A stretch of 64,000 nt of DNA from Flavobacterium paronense. GTDB taxonomy: Bacteria > Bacteroidota > Bacteroidia > Flavobacteriales > Flavobacteriaceae. A model generated the notes under the pieces. That model was not told where the DNA came from and searched no databases. It was given only the letters and a program-made list of their open reading frames with translations. Within the stretch, counting starts at the first letter, position 1; the number at the start of each line of letters is the position of its first letter. The translations under genes were made by a program, and so were the position numbers. This document shows positions 9,379 to 19,160 of this stretch, one piece after another. The stretch is taken from NCBI RefSeq assembly GCF_030409795.1, contig NZ_JAUFQN010000019.1:2542001-2606000 (forward strand). Direction: 5' to 3'.

Positions 9379-10695
9379 TTACTTTCTTAATTTCTCAATA
9401 AATTCTACAACTGATGCATGCGAAATTGAAGTGTTTTCAAAATGACTTTTAATTATTTTTCGTTCTTCGGCTGTAGTTTGAAACTGATTTAGAATATTAT
9501 TGATGTGCATTTTCATGTGTCCTTCCTGAATTCCGGTTGTAGTTAATGACCGTAAGGCTGCAAAATTTTGTGCCAAACCTGCAACGGCAACAACTTGCAT
9601 TAATTCGGGTGCCGACGGTTTTCCCAGAATTTCCAAAGCCATTTTTACTAAGGGATGCAATGAAGTCAAACCACCAACAGTTCCTAAGGCTAATGGAATT
9701 TCCATCCAAAAAGTAAATACGCCATTTTCAATTTTGGCATGAGATAAACTCGAGTATTGACCATTTCGCGAAGCATAAGCATGAACGCCAGCTTCGACAG
9801 CGCGGAAATCATTCCCTGTTGCCAAAACTACAGCATCAACGCCATTCATAATTCCTTTGTTATGAGTAACTGCGCGGAAAAGTTCAATCTCGGCGATGCG
9901 AACGGCCTGCACTAATTTTTCGGCAAACTCTTGTGGGTTTTCAATTTTCTTTTCGGCCAATTCTTCGACTTTACAGGAAACTTCGGCACGAACAATACAA
10001 TTCGGAACGTAATTCGAAAGTATGCTCATTACAACCGTAATGTCTTTTTCCGAATTATTAAAACCTGCATAATTTTCAGCTTCTTCTTTTAACGTTTTGG
10101 CCAATTGTTCCAAACACGAATTGATGAAATTCGCGCCCATGCTGTCTTTGGTTTCAAAAGTCGCATGCAACTGAAAGTAATTTTCTAATTCGGTCGTTTT
10201 ATTTCGGAGTTCCAAAGATGTGATTCCGCCGCCACGCTTCTGCATGTTTTTGGTAATACTTTCTGTGGAAGCTATTAGATTGGTTTTTATTGTATCGAAA
10301 AACGAAGTAAGTTTTGCTGTGTCGCCTTTGAACAGAAAATGCACCTGCCCTATTTTTTCGGTGTTTAAAACAGTAGCTTTAAATCCGCCGCGCGTGCTCC
10401 AATACTTTGCTGATTTGGCTGCTGCCGCTACAACCGAACTTTCTTCAATAACCATTGGCACCGAATAATATTTCCCGTTAATTAAGAAATTAGGCGCAAT
10501 TCCCATTGGTAAATAAAAATTGGAAATGGTGTTTTCAATAAACTCATCGTGCAATTGTTGGAGTTTGGGATCACTGTTCCAATATTGTTTTATTGTAGCA
10601 ACAGCATCGGCCGGATTGGCAAAATATTCATTGGCAATCCAATTGATTTTTTCTTCTTTGGTTAGTTTTGAGAATCCTGCAATTGCGTTGTTCAT
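9379..10695 (-). CDS. mvaA: Hydroxymethylglutaryl-CoA reductase, class II
   Basis: Reduces HMG-CoA to mevalonate, the committed step of isoprenoid synthesis by the mevalonate route. The 438-residue length fits class II (bacterial) enzymes. Visible hallmarks are LPMGIAPNF near residue 62, the catalytic Glu region VIEESSVVAAAAKSA, the Asp-containing LATGNDFRAVEAG, the nucleotide-site segment LGTVGGLTSLHP, and the catalytic His in IQEGHMKMH. Class II enzymes are often labelled degradative, but next to a GHMP kinase the role here is surely biosynthetic. Its ATG overlaps the stop of the AsmA gene (ATGA), suggesting translational coupling. Confidence 0.95.
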   Translation of the reverse strand: MNNAIAGFSKLTKEEKINWIANEYFANPADAVATIKQYWNSDPKLQQLHDEFIENTISNFYLPMGIAPNFLINGKYYSVPMVIEESSVVAAAAKSAKYWSTRGGFKATVLNTEKIGQVHFLFKGDTAKLTSFFDTIKTNLIASTESITKNMQKRGGGITSLELRNKTTELENYFQLHATFETKDSMGANFINSCLEQLAKTLKEEAENYAGFNNSEKDITVVMSILSNYVPNCIVRAEVSCKVEELAEKKIENPQEFAEKLVQAVRIAEIELFRAVTHNKGIMNGVDAVVLATGNDFRAVEAGVHAYASRNGQYSSLSHAKIENGVFTFWMEIPLALGTVGGLTSLHPLVKMALEILGKPSAPELMQVVAVAGLAQNFAALRSLTTTGIQEGHMKMHINNILNQFQTTAEERKIIKSHFENTSISHASVVEFIEKLRK

Positions 10696-13490
10696 GGTTT
10701 AGGGTTTGTGGTTTGTGGTTGGGTATTTGCATCAGGAATCTGCCCTTCATCATATTCCGTTTCTTTCAAATCTTCAGATTGTCTTCCCAGACTAACCTTT
10801 GGATTGTCTTTAGTTCCGGTAATTTTCATCGGAATACCAATAATACCTAATGGCGGCAATCCCAATCGCATTTTGATGTTTAAATTTCCGTCAAAACTGG
10901 TTTGTCCTTCAATTCTTGGACGAAATCCTGCCACTTTGAATTTAAACCGTTCGATGTTTATGATGTTATTTTTGATTTTAGTTTTGATATCTACTTGAGA
11001 TAAATCAGGATTTTTGATAGCTTCTTTTCCTGTTTTTCTGCTTACTGCACCAAACATTTTAAAGCCTTTCATTTTTACCTTTTTTACAGAAAGTGTTCCG
11101 CCACCAACAAGCGATGGGAAAACAGGCTGCATATTACCGTCTAATTTTCCAGCCACTTGGTAATCTAACGAAATAATTCCTTCAGCGTTTTCGGCTGCAG
11201 AAGCCATCTCGCGGAATAGTTTTACTTCTTTGTAAGCCCGTTTTACATCGAAATCTTTGGCCAAAATTTTGAAATCAAAAGACGCTTTGTTTGGCGATTC
11301 ACTTCCGTAAACAATATCCATTTTGACATTGCTTCCAACGATATCAAAGCTACTGTTTTTCAGCATCAGTTTACCGTTATTGATGAGCATGTTTCCGTTT
11401 AGTTTCTCTAAAGTTAAATCCTGAAAATTTAATTTATCCGCGACAGCGTGAAACTGCAAATCGAAATTACTTGGAATAACGATTACTCCAGTTTCTGCCG
11501 GCGCTAAAGGTTTTGTATTCTCTTTAAGAATATCCGGAACGGCAGTTTGATTTGTTGAAGCCGACATAAATTCGTCACAATTTATATAACTCGATTGTAA
11601 TGCGAAATTCCCTTTCAGAATTGCTTTATCTGTCAATACAAAGTCGATTATATTTTGCAGATATCCGTTCATTTTAAAATCGGACTGCCCATAATTGGCA
11701 ACGAAATCATTGAAATTCATTTTATCCTGATTGAAAACAAATGTTCCTTCTTTGATGATGAATGGTTTTGGCAAATATTCAGAAGTGGTTTTAATGTTGC
11801 GTAGTTTCAACGTTCCGCTGTTGTGTAGGTTTTTATAATTGCCTTTCATCGCGTCGTTTTGCGAACCTTTGAAAGTAACATCCGCATTTACATAACCTTC
11901 TAAATCCAAACCTTTTCGGGAGAAGACTTTATAGATTTTTCCTAAATCCAATTCGCCTTTAGCTTTAATATCGTAGTTGATATTGTCGAAATTCTTCAAT
12001 CTGGCATTTACAAAAATTGGCTTTCCTTCAAATTCAAATGAGGCTGGCGTAATGTTTATTTTTAAATCTTTGGTAGAACCTTCTGTATCTAAAATAGTCG
12101 CCAAAAGATTGATGTTCTTTATCGGATTTGGATAATAAATCGTTTTTATATAGCCGTTTTTCAAGGCTATTTTGCCATTGGTTACCGGAATTTTATTGTG
12201 CTTTTTATCGTAAACTCCGTTAGATTTGATGTCCATATTTAGAATGCCTCGCAAATCCATATTTTGCAAACCAAAGGCTTTATTCATTTTGCCTAGATTG
12301 ATTTTAGATTGAATTCGAGCTGCAATTTGTGGCTTTGCTATTCCAACCGTTTTGACAATGGCTTTGAAATAATCTTTATCAACATTGAAGAAAACAGAAT
12401 CAATATTTACCCTCAACTTTTCGGTGTCGAGCGATGGTAATTTGGTGTCAAAGTTTAAAAAGATATTGGAAGCCGGAAATGGCGCGTCGTTATAATTAAT
12501 ATAGCCGTCACGAATTTTCATATTGAAAGCCAAATCGGGTTTTTGATTTTTGGAAGCGATGTATTTGCCTTTAAGCGTCAATAGTAAATCGGTACTCCCT
12601 TTAACTTTTGATTTGTCAAGCCAGGTAACATAATGTGGTGGTAAGGCAGTGAAAAAATCGTTTAGTTTACTGTCTTGTGATTTGATATTGAAATCCATAT
12701 CATAACCATTGCTCAAGAAATCGAATTTGCCTTTAAATTCTACAGGCAACTTATTTATTTTTAAATTGTTTTGCTCAAAGATAAATGCCAACGAATTGGT
12801 GTTGATTTTAGTAATCAAATCGGCATTTACTTTTTTGTTTTTTAAATACTGTTCGCCATTGTAACTGAAATCAAAATCCTCGATATCGGCTTCCGTATAT
12901 AAATCGAAAATGGCTTTGTCTAAATCGCCGTTCCCAACGTAATTAAAACCATTGGCATCGATAAGCATCTTTGTGGATTTATCATCATAAATGATATGAC
13001 TGTTTTCGATAGCAATTTTTTCGAGTCTCAGGGAAGAACCTGAGCTGTCTTTTTTAGTTGAAGTATCTTCTGACTTATAGACATTATAATTGGCTTCACC
13101 TTTTTTATTGACTTTTACATTAATCAATGCATTGGAAACGAAAATCTTATCAATATTGACTTTTTTATCAAATAATAACGTCCTGATATTGATTCCAAAA
13201 GACACTTCGTTGGCAGCCAATAAAGTTTCTTTTTTATAAGGAGCTGAACCTTTAAGAGAGAAATCAGTAAGTGTTAATGTTAGTGATGGAAAGTGATTGA
13301 AGAAAGAAAGGTTAGCTTCTTTAAAATTTAATTCGCCATTTAGTTTATCATTTGCAAACGATTTAACTTCTTGCGCAATCTTCCCGGGGAAAAGTATCGG
13401 AATTAAAAACAATAGAAATAGAATAATAACAACTGTAATTCCAGTGATTTTTAGAATTCTAACAAAAATTGATTTTGAAGGTTTTTTCAT
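10692..13490 (-). CDS. AsmA-family inner-membrane protein
   Basis: A 932-residue protein with one N-terminal membrane segment (about residues 12-34, ITGITVVIILFLLFLIPILF). A huge repetitive periplasmic part rich in beta-strands follows, with the AsmA start motif FNHFPSLTLTLTDFSLKGSAP and AsmA_2-type stretches near the C-terminus (ISLDYQVAGKLDG, MKGFKMFGAVSRKTG). AsmA/TamB-like proteins are thought to bridge the periplasm and carry phospholipids. The chosen start (MKKPSKSIF) gives a normal signal anchor; an in-frame ATG 24 codons upstream is rejected as an unlikely leader. It overlaps mvaA by 4 bases. Confidence 0.88.
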   Translation of the reverse strand: MKKPSKSIFVRILKITGITVVIILFLLFLIPILFPGKIAQEVKSFANDKLNGELNFKEANLSFFNHFPSLTLTLTDFSLKGSAPYKKETLLAANEVSFGINIRTLLFDKKVNIDKIFVSNALINVKVNKKGEANYNVYKSEDTSTKKDSSGSSLRLEKIAIENSHIIYDDKSTKMLIDANGFNYVGNGDLDKAIFDLYTEADIEDFDFSYNGEQYLKNKKVNADLITKINTNSLAFIFEQNNLKINKLPVEFKGKFDFLSNGYDMDFNIKSQDSKLNDFFTALPPHYVTWLDKSKVKGSTDLLLTLKGKYIASKNQKPDLAFNMKIRDGYINYNDAPFPASNIFLNFDTKLPSLDTEKLRVNIDSVFFNVDKDYFKAIVKTVGIAKPQIAARIQSKINLGKMNKAFGLQNMDLRGILNMDIKSNGVYDKKHNKIPVTNGKIALKNGYIKTIYYPNPIKNINLLATILDTEGSTKDLKINITPASFEFEGKPIFVNARLKNFDNINYDIKAKGELDLGKIYKVFSRKGLDLEGYVNADVTFKGSQNDAMKGNYKNLHNSGTLKLRNIKTTSEYLPKPFIIKEGTFVFNQDKMNFNDFVANYGQSDFKMNGYLQNIIDFVLTDKAILKGNFALQSSYINCDEFMSASTNQTAVPDILKENTKPLAPAETGVIVIPSNFDLQFHAVADKLNFQDLTLEKLNGNMLINNGKLMLKNSSFDIVGSNVKMDIVYGSESPNKASFDFKILAKDFDVKRAYKEVKLFREMASAAENAEGIISLDYQVAGKLDGNMQPVFPSLVGGGTLSVKKVKMKGFKMFGAVSRKTGKEAIKNPDLSQVDIKTKIKNNIINIERFKFKVAGFRPRIEGQTSFDGNLNIKMRLGLPPLGIIGIPMKITGTKDNPKVSLGRQSEDLKETEYDEGQIPDANTQPQTTNPKP

Positions 13491-13554
13491 TAGGCAAAAA
13501 TAATACTCATAAGCCATACAAAAAAACTTATAGTACAATTTTATGAAAAACAAA

Positions 13555-13580
13555 AAAGCCACATTTTACAACGTGGCTTT
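13555..13580 (-). terminator. Terminator downstream of the T9SS amylase gene
   Basis: AAAGCCAC and GTGGCTTT form an 8-bp stem with a 10-base loop. On the minus strand a T run follows, 31 bases beyond the amylase stop. Confidence 0.85.
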
Positions 13581-13610
13581 TAAACAAATTAAGCTTTACT
13601 AACTCTAACC

Positions 13611-16505
13611 TTATTGTTTAATTAATTTTAATGATTTTACACTATTATTGTTGTCAATAGCTTTGACTAAATAAACACCATTGCTCAAATCGTTTACATC
13701 AAATTGATATTCTTCTGAAGGAATAGTATTAAAAGATTTAACCATTTGACCGGTAATAGAATATATTTCAACTTTAGAAACTTGTCCGTTTATAGTAAAT
13801 GATTGTGATGTTGGGTTTGGAAACAGATACAAATTACTTGCAAAATCAAATTGGCTTGAACCTAAAGTCACCTGTTTATTACCATAAACTCTGTAGCCTC
13901 CTGACTCAATAGCAATGTTCATATTTTGGTCGGTAACATTGATAGATGTATTGTCCATTAGATTATACCACGTCCCTGTAAAAGGAAACCCTGCACCTGT
14001 ATTAAGCGTATTATCTGAGAAATTGGTTCTCACAAAAACATAGCTCAATGCTGCAGTTTGAGAAGTACTGGTCCAAACATCTAATCTTGGACTTCCCGTT
14101 GCGCTTAAATTCCAAGCAAATGAACCATTTTCAAAAACGTCTTCATTTTTCTTTAATTCAATCATTTTTGCCCAACTGTTGTAAATGTTTAATCTGTTAG
14201 CATCACCTAACCAATTGTTTGTCCATTGAAGCTGTGGTTTTGTGTCTAATTTACAATCTGGTGCGGTATAAGAAACATTCCCGTTATTACATGTCCATAA
14301 AGAAGCTGTATTTCCTAAATCTGCAAAATGCCAAATCATTTTTGGCCCAGGAACTAAAAGATGGACGGCACCCAATGCTGGAAATCTTTGTAAAATTTTA
14401 GTTAAGTTACCTTGTGTTTGACCAGCTTCATTAAAAGCTTTGTATCCTACCCTTTCTTCATCATGACTTTCTGCATAACCTACAAATCTGTTAGTTGTAG
14501 CATCTGCTACGCCTGAAAGATCTGCATAATTCCCTTTTAATAAATTAGCATAAGGATCGGTCATTTTTCTCCATAGCATAATTCCTTTAGTATCTCCAGA
14601 GCGCAAATAATTAGCCCATTCTGTTTCTTCCGTAGCTGAACCGCCTGTTCCTAGATGTTCAAAAATCACTAAAAAATTAGGGTCAAAACTCCATTGTATA
14701 TCTGCATATTGTTTTAATTTTAAAACTCTATCGGCTAGATAGGAATTGGTACAAGTTTCATCTCCACTTGTACAACTGTTGGTAAATCCTTTTGTTAAAT
14801 CCCAACGGAAACCGTCAATTTTATAATCTTGAATCCATGTTTTAATTGTTGCGGTAACATACGGGGTTATTACATCTCCACCTGGTCCAGAAGTTCTAAA
14901 ATGATTGATATCACTTCCAACTCCGTAGGCATGAGTTGCTGTTTGATTAATATACGGATTTTCAGTAGAGGTTCTAAAACCTGTTCCATTAGCCCAACCA
15001 TCGTTATCTGTATCTAACATCCACATTCTTTCGAGCGGTGAACGACCAAAAACGTGGTTTAAAGCTATATCAAGAATAACAGCAATACCGTTTTGGTGAC
15101 ATAAATCGATAAATTCTTTCAACTTAGCTGGTGGACCATATCTTTTATCGGCTGCCAAATGAAAAACCGAATTATAACCCCAACTTTCATTGCCTTCAAA
15201 CTCCATTACTGGCATCAATTGGATTGCATTTATTTTTAGATTCTTGAAATAATCTATTCTATTAATCAAATCTTGATACGTTTTGTTAGCATCAAAATCA
15301 CGAACTAAGACCTCATAAATTGTTAAGTCTTTTTTCTTTGGCTTAACAAAATTAGTTGTGGCAGCACTCCATGTATAATTCCACCATGCTGTTGGTCCGG
15401 TTTGTAAAACAGTTACTTCTCTTTGTTGTCCCGGAGCAATATCATTATAAACCGGTAAACCAGGATAGACTCCTAAAGTTATAATTTCAGGATCGTCAAA
15501 AGGAGACAAAACAAGTTTTGAATAAGGATCTGCTGTTTTAACAATTGCCGGTGAACCTGTTGGTACATTAACAACATCACAAACCCAATATTGATATGCA
15601 TACATTTGACCTGGCGTTAAACCTGTTAATTCTAACCAGTATTTTGTAGAACCGGATGCCGTATCTTTTTTCATTGCGTATGCCGCACCTGGTTGCCAGT
15701 TGTTAAAACTACCCGCAACGTAAATAAAGCTTTTTGTAGGCGCATTTAATACTAATGTTGCTTTAGTGGGGTCTGTTGGATTGTAATTAATACCATCTGT
15801 TAAACCTGTTGGAATAGCAGCGGAAGTGGTTCCGGGATTTATAATAACAGAAAATTTTGGGTTGAAGGTTGTTACTCCTTGTGTAATTCTTAATTCGTAG
15901 TTTTTATTTACAGTAACGCCAGTGTCCGTATAAGAATAAGAAGCTGTAGTTGCTGTGTTGATACTAACCCCATTTGCAAAAAGAGTATAAGACGCAGCAC
16001 CATTTGTATTTGTTGCTGTTACTGTTACGCTGGAATTACTTGCTATTATAGTACTACTATTCAGCAATGGAGTAGATAAAGTATATTGAAAAGCTCCAAC
16101 AGGTATAAAAATATCAGGTGAAGTTTGTAAAGTAGCATCTGCTGACCTTAAAACTAAACAAATTTCTGTTATTGAATTACTGGCAGAAACCCCAAAATAA
16201 GTATATAAATCGGGAGAAATTGACAGTGTGTAATTTGAAGTAGTTCCAACTTGCGTCATTTGCGGTTGCAACGGACTATTAAAAACACTACTACCTTTGA
16301 TGTTTTGAAATCTTACACCGTTGACCGTAACACCAATATATGCATATATGATTCCCGTGTAAGCAGCAAGACCAGTCCCTGTCTTATTGAATGTAATTGT
16401 TGCCGCTTGATCGGCAAGAACTGTAGTGGGAGACGTTGTTACTTGCCCGAATGACAAATGAGTTAACATCATCAAAATTAGCAATGCTAAATAATTCTTT
16501 TTCAT
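13611..16505 (-). CDS. Secreted GH13 alpha-amylase with T9SS type A sorting domain
   Basis: Cuts alpha-1,4 bonds of starch at the cell surface or outside; it takes the place of SusG in this Sus-type locus. The 964-residue protein has a signal peptide (MKKNYLALLILMMLTHLSFG), Ig-like N-terminal domains, a starch-binding-like E-set domain near residue 265 (IYVAGSFNNWQPG), the GH13 barrel, and a type A C-terminal sorting domain (last about 75 residues, LYLFPNPTSQSFTI to VKSLKLIKQ). The GH13 triad is complete: nucleophile D569 (FRWDLTKG), acid E616 (IFEHLG) and D682 (AESHDEER). From memory it resembles F. johnsoniae AmyB, a known T9SS client. It lies 70 bases after susF, behind a hairpin. Confidence 0.95.
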   Translation of the reverse strand: MKKNYLALLILMMLTHLSFGQVTTSPTTVLADQAATITFNKTGTGLAAYTGIIYAYIGVTVNGVRFQNIKGSSVFNSPLQPQMTQVGTTSNYTLSISPDLYTYFGVSASNSITEICLVLRSADATLQTSPDIFIPVGAFQYTLSTPLLNSSTIIASNSSVTVTATNTNGAASYTLFANGVSINTATTASYSYTDTGVTVNKNYELRITQGVTTFNPKFSVIINPGTTSAAIPTGLTDGINYNPTDPTKATLVLNAPTKSFIYVAGSFNNWQPGAAYAMKKDTASGSTKYWLELTGLTPGQMYAYQYWVCDVVNVPTGSPAIVKTADPYSKLVLSPFDDPEIITLGVYPGLPVYNDIAPGQQREVTVLQTGPTAWWNYTWSAATTNFVKPKKKDLTIYEVLVRDFDANKTYQDLINRIDYFKNLKINAIQLMPVMEFEGNESWGYNSVFHLAADKRYGPPAKLKEFIDLCHQNGIAVILDIALNHVFGRSPLERMWMLDTDNDGWANGTGFRTSTENPYINQTATHAYGVGSDINHFRTSGPGGDVITPYVTATIKTWIQDYKIDGFRWDLTKGFTNSCTSGDETCTNSYLADRVLKLKQYADIQWSFDPNFLVIFEHLGTGGSATEETEWANYLRSGDTKGIMLWRKMTDPYANLLKGNYADLSGVADATTNRFVGYAESHDEERVGYKAFNEAGQTQGNLTKILQRFPALGAVHLLVPGPKMIWHFADLGNTASLWTCNNGNVSYTAPDCKLDTKPQLQWTNNWLGDANRLNIYNSWAKMIELKKNEDVFENGSFAWNLSATGSPRLDVWTSTSQTAALSYVFVRTNFSDNTLNTGAGFPFTGTWYNLMDNTSINVTDQNMNIAIESGGYRVYGNKQVTLGSSQFDFASNLYLFPNPTSQSFTINGQVSKVEIYSITGQMVKSFNTIPSEEYQFDVNDLSNGVYLVKAIDNNNSVKSLKLIKQ

Positions 16506-16525
16506 ATCAATTTTCTATTTATAGA

Positions 16526-16556
16526 AAAGGCTATCAAATAAAAAATGATAGCCTTT
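16526..16556 (-). terminator. Hairpin between susF and the amylase gene (weak terminator or attenuator)
   Basis: AAAGGCTATCA and TGATAGCCTTT pair perfectly over 11 bp with a 9-base loop. The minus-strand T tail is short (TTTTCT). It may lower read-through from susCDEF into the amylase gene or protect the upstream mRNA 3' end, rather than stop all transcription. Confidence 0.7.
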
Positions 16557-16575
16557 CTTTTCACTTTAATTATTA

Positions 16576-18042
16576 TTATTGTGGCAATATAATATAACTG
16601 CCATCTAAATCATTAAACCAAACATCATAACTTCCAGTTGCTCCGTTAAATGGGAAATTATTTCCTCCAGCTGCTAATACAGAAGTTCCATACAGCTGTT
16701 GTGAACCATTGTATCTCCATACACTTGACCAAGCATCATTAGCTCTGATTAAAAACTCGGCTCCAGAAGTAAAGTTTACACCTAATGAATACCATAAATG
16801 TGGATTATTAGCATCTTGTGTAAAATTAACTTCATCAGCATCTCCCCATCCGCCAACTGCAGCTCCAATAATTCCCATTGTTGAATAGGTAGTTGCTACT
16901 GAGCCAGTGTAAGGTGTTACTGTAAAACTTCCGCCTTGACCAACAGTTGTGAAACTGTAAGTATAATATCCCGCAGTAGCAACATTAAATGTATTAGGAT
17001 CACTTCCTCCACCTGGGTTTACTGCTAATGTACTTCCGTCATTTGTTCCCCATTGTGGCTGCCATTGTCCTTTTACTTCTAATAATTTGAATGCTCCAGC
17101 GTTAAAATAACCTGTATAAACATAATTATTTGGAACGTTTTGGTTTCTAAAAACTGGAGTGTTATTATTATTATTACTCCATCCTGGTGAAGTTGCACTT
17201 CCTACAAGAAATAAATTTGGAAAAGATACATTATAAGGCGTTACAGAAATTGTTCTTGTTAAAGTAGTTCTTGTTAAAACATCGCCACTTTCGTTTGTGT
17301 TTTTTGCTTTAATTCGTAAATCAACATTTCCAGCAACTCCTGGAGTTAGACCTATACCTAATGCAACTGCATTTAAAGTAGCATGAGTTACTGCTAAAGT
17401 AGTTAAATTGGTACCACTCCCCAAAGAAACTGGCGAGGCAAAATTTGAACCTCCTAAAGCTGCTTCCACTGTGTAATCTACATCGATATTTAAATCTGAA
17501 GTTAACACAACATCCGTCCAATTAACTGTCATTGCAGTATCTCCGGAGTTACTAATAGATAGTACAAAAGAAGTTCCACTCGCCGGACCGTTAATAACCG
17601 GAGGATTGGTTGGGTATGTTGTAACAAAATACAGTACTGAATTACTTAAAACACTACCAGAATTTATTCTTAAAAATATTGAAATATCTCTAAAATTTTC
17701 AACACCTGCCTCACGAATTGCTACATTTAAATCTTGTACAGAAATAGTAAATTCTTTATTACTTGTGCTGCCAAGTGTGGTAACATTGGTAAAATCTCCA
17801 TCCAATGACATTTCAACAGTGTAACTTGAACTACCCGTTAAATCATCTTTCCAAACCACTGTTAATGCCGGATTTTGAGGAAGTCCAAAATTTAAATAGA
17901 CCGTATTAATCTCAGGTTCGGTTAATTTAAATTCTGCATCAGGCGAAGTAACTTTTAAATTATCATCTGAACCACAGGAATTTAAGACAAACATCAATGA
18001 TAGTAATAATATACTACTGATTTTTTTTATGTGTATTTTCAT
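16576..18042 (-). CDS. SusF/SusE-like starch-binding surface lipoprotein
   Basis: A 488-residue lipoprotein with lipobox LNSC (C23), then a SusE-type N-terminal domain. The C-terminal half carries two starch-binding-like modules. The first begins near FLVGSATSPGW and has FKLLEVKGQWQPQWGTN; the second begins near GIIGAAVGGW and has AEFLIRANDAW. The aromatic residues in these segments fit maltooligosaccharide binding. It is longer than the neighbouring SusE by an extra fibronectin-like domain (about residues 148-270). The gene follows susE by 18 bases. SusF-like function is inferred from domain order and position. Confidence 0.88.
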   Translation of the reverse strand: MKIHIKKISSILLLSLMFVLNSCGSDDNLKVTSPDAEFKLTEPEINTVYLNFGLPQNPALTVVWKDDLTGSSSYTVEMSLDGDFTNVTTLGSTSNKEFTISVQDLNVAIREAGVENFRDISIFLRINSGSVLSNSVLYFVTTYPTNPPVINGPASGTSFVLSISNSGDTAMTVNWTDVVLTSDLNIDVDYTVEAALGGSNFASPVSLGSGTNLTTLAVTHATLNAVALGIGLTPGVAGNVDLRIKAKNTNESGDVLTRTTLTRTISVTPYNVSFPNLFLVGSATSPGWSNNNNNTPVFRNQNVPNNYVYTGYFNAGAFKLLEVKGQWQPQWGTNDGSTLAVNPGGGSDPNTFNVATAGYYTYSFTTVGQGGSFTVTPYTGSVATTYSTMGIIGAAVGGWGDADEVNFTQDANNPHLWYSLGVNFTSGAEFLIRANDAWSSVWRYNGSQQLYGTSVLAAGGNNFPFNGATGSYDVWFNDLDGSYIILPQ

Positions 18043-18060
18043 TATACTTTTTTTTAAAGG

Positions 18061-19143
18061 TTATAAATTTAATGGTATCAAAATGTAATGACCTGTTAAA
18101 TCATTAAACCAAACATCATAATCATCTTCAACAATTACTGGAATGTTTGAACCATTCAATGTTGCCGTTCCTGAAAAAGAAGTTGAACCTCCCCAAACTG
18201 AACTTGTATTTGTTACAAATTTCAAATCACCAGGAGTCAAATGCAAAGTATTTGTATGCCAAATATGATTATCAAATGTTGATTGAGTCATTGCAGTAGT
18301 AGCGCTTGCACTTCCTTGAATGGTCATAGAGCTATAATTTACTGCACCTGTGGTTGACAATGGTACAAATGTAAAAGCATTGGTACTATAATTAATCGTA
18401 AAAGTATAATACCCCGCTGCTGCTATTGCAGAATTATTGTTAGGAAAAGTTCCAGGATCAGAACCTCCACCTGGGTTAACATTAATTCCTGTCCCACTAT
18501 TAGTTCCCCACTGTGGCTGCCAAAGTCCTTTTACTTCTAAAACTTTAAATTCTCCAGTAGAAAAATAACCCGCATATCTATATAAATTTGGGTTTGAACC
18601 ATCTCTAAATAAAGGAGGATTATTGTTATTATTATTCCATCCTGGCTCTGTTGCATTACCTACTAAATAAAAATCTTTAAATGGGTAATTAAAATAAGGA
18701 TACACATTAAAAGTTATAGTATTTGATGCCACTGGCAAACTACCCGTAGTTCCAATTGTAGTTACCACTCTTGCATAGGCAGCATTCCATTGGAAAGGAG
18801 GTAAACCAGCGCTACCAACAGCAGAATTTAATTGGTTAATTGATAGTGTTGCACTATTAGTATTAACGGTTGTAACCGAAACAGGAGTTGTAAATGCTGC
18901 ATCTTTACTTACTTGAACATTATAAAACACCGCCGTTTGTTGCCCATAATTAGCTGAACTCCAATTTAATGTAATAGCAGGATTATTTGGGTTTACTTGA
19001 TCAAGTTCTATGTCTGTTATTTCTAAATTTGATAATACAACTGGTGTAGTATCCGCAACTTTAAAATTGGCATTATCATCAGTACATGAACTGATTACCA
19101 AAAGAGCACAGAACATTTGTATTAAAATTGATATTTTTTTCAT
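18061..19143 (-). CDS. SusE-like starch-binding surface lipoprotein
   Basis: A 360-residue lipoprotein (lipobox ISSC, C20) with a SusE N-terminal domain (about 35-145). Two starch-binding-like modules follow; the first contains FYLVGNATEPGW and FKVLEVKGLWQPQWGTN. These segments are nearly identical to the matching part of the SusF-like neighbour, so the two proteins share a duplicated module. SusE proteins sit on the cell surface and hold starch near SusC/SusD. The gene is 17 bases downstream of susD in the susCDEF run. Confidence 0.9.
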   Translation of the reverse strand: MKKISILIQMFCALLVISSCTDDNANFKVADTTPVVLSNLEITDIELDQVNPNNPAITLNWSSANYGQQTAVFYNVQVSKDAAFTTPVSVTTVNTNSATLSINQLNSAVGSAGLPPFQWNAAYARVVTTIGTTGSLPVASNTITFNVYPYFNYPFKDFYLVGNATEPGWNNNNNNPPLFRDGSNPNLYRYAGYFSTGEFKVLEVKGLWQPQWGTNSGTGINVNPGGGSDPGTFPNNNSAIAAAGYYTFTINYSTNAFTFVPLSTTGAVNYSSMTIQGSASATTAMTQSTFDNHIWHTNTLHLTPGDLKFVTNTSSVWGGSTSFSGTATLNGSNIPVIVEDDYDVWFNDLTGHYILIPLNL

Positions 19144-19160
19144 AATTTTTCTATTTTAAA

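Noticed and set aside
9379..10695. Degradative role of HMG-CoA reductase
   Set aside because: Class II sequence alone suggests the name, but linkage with mevalonate-pathway kinases indicates a biosynthetic role.
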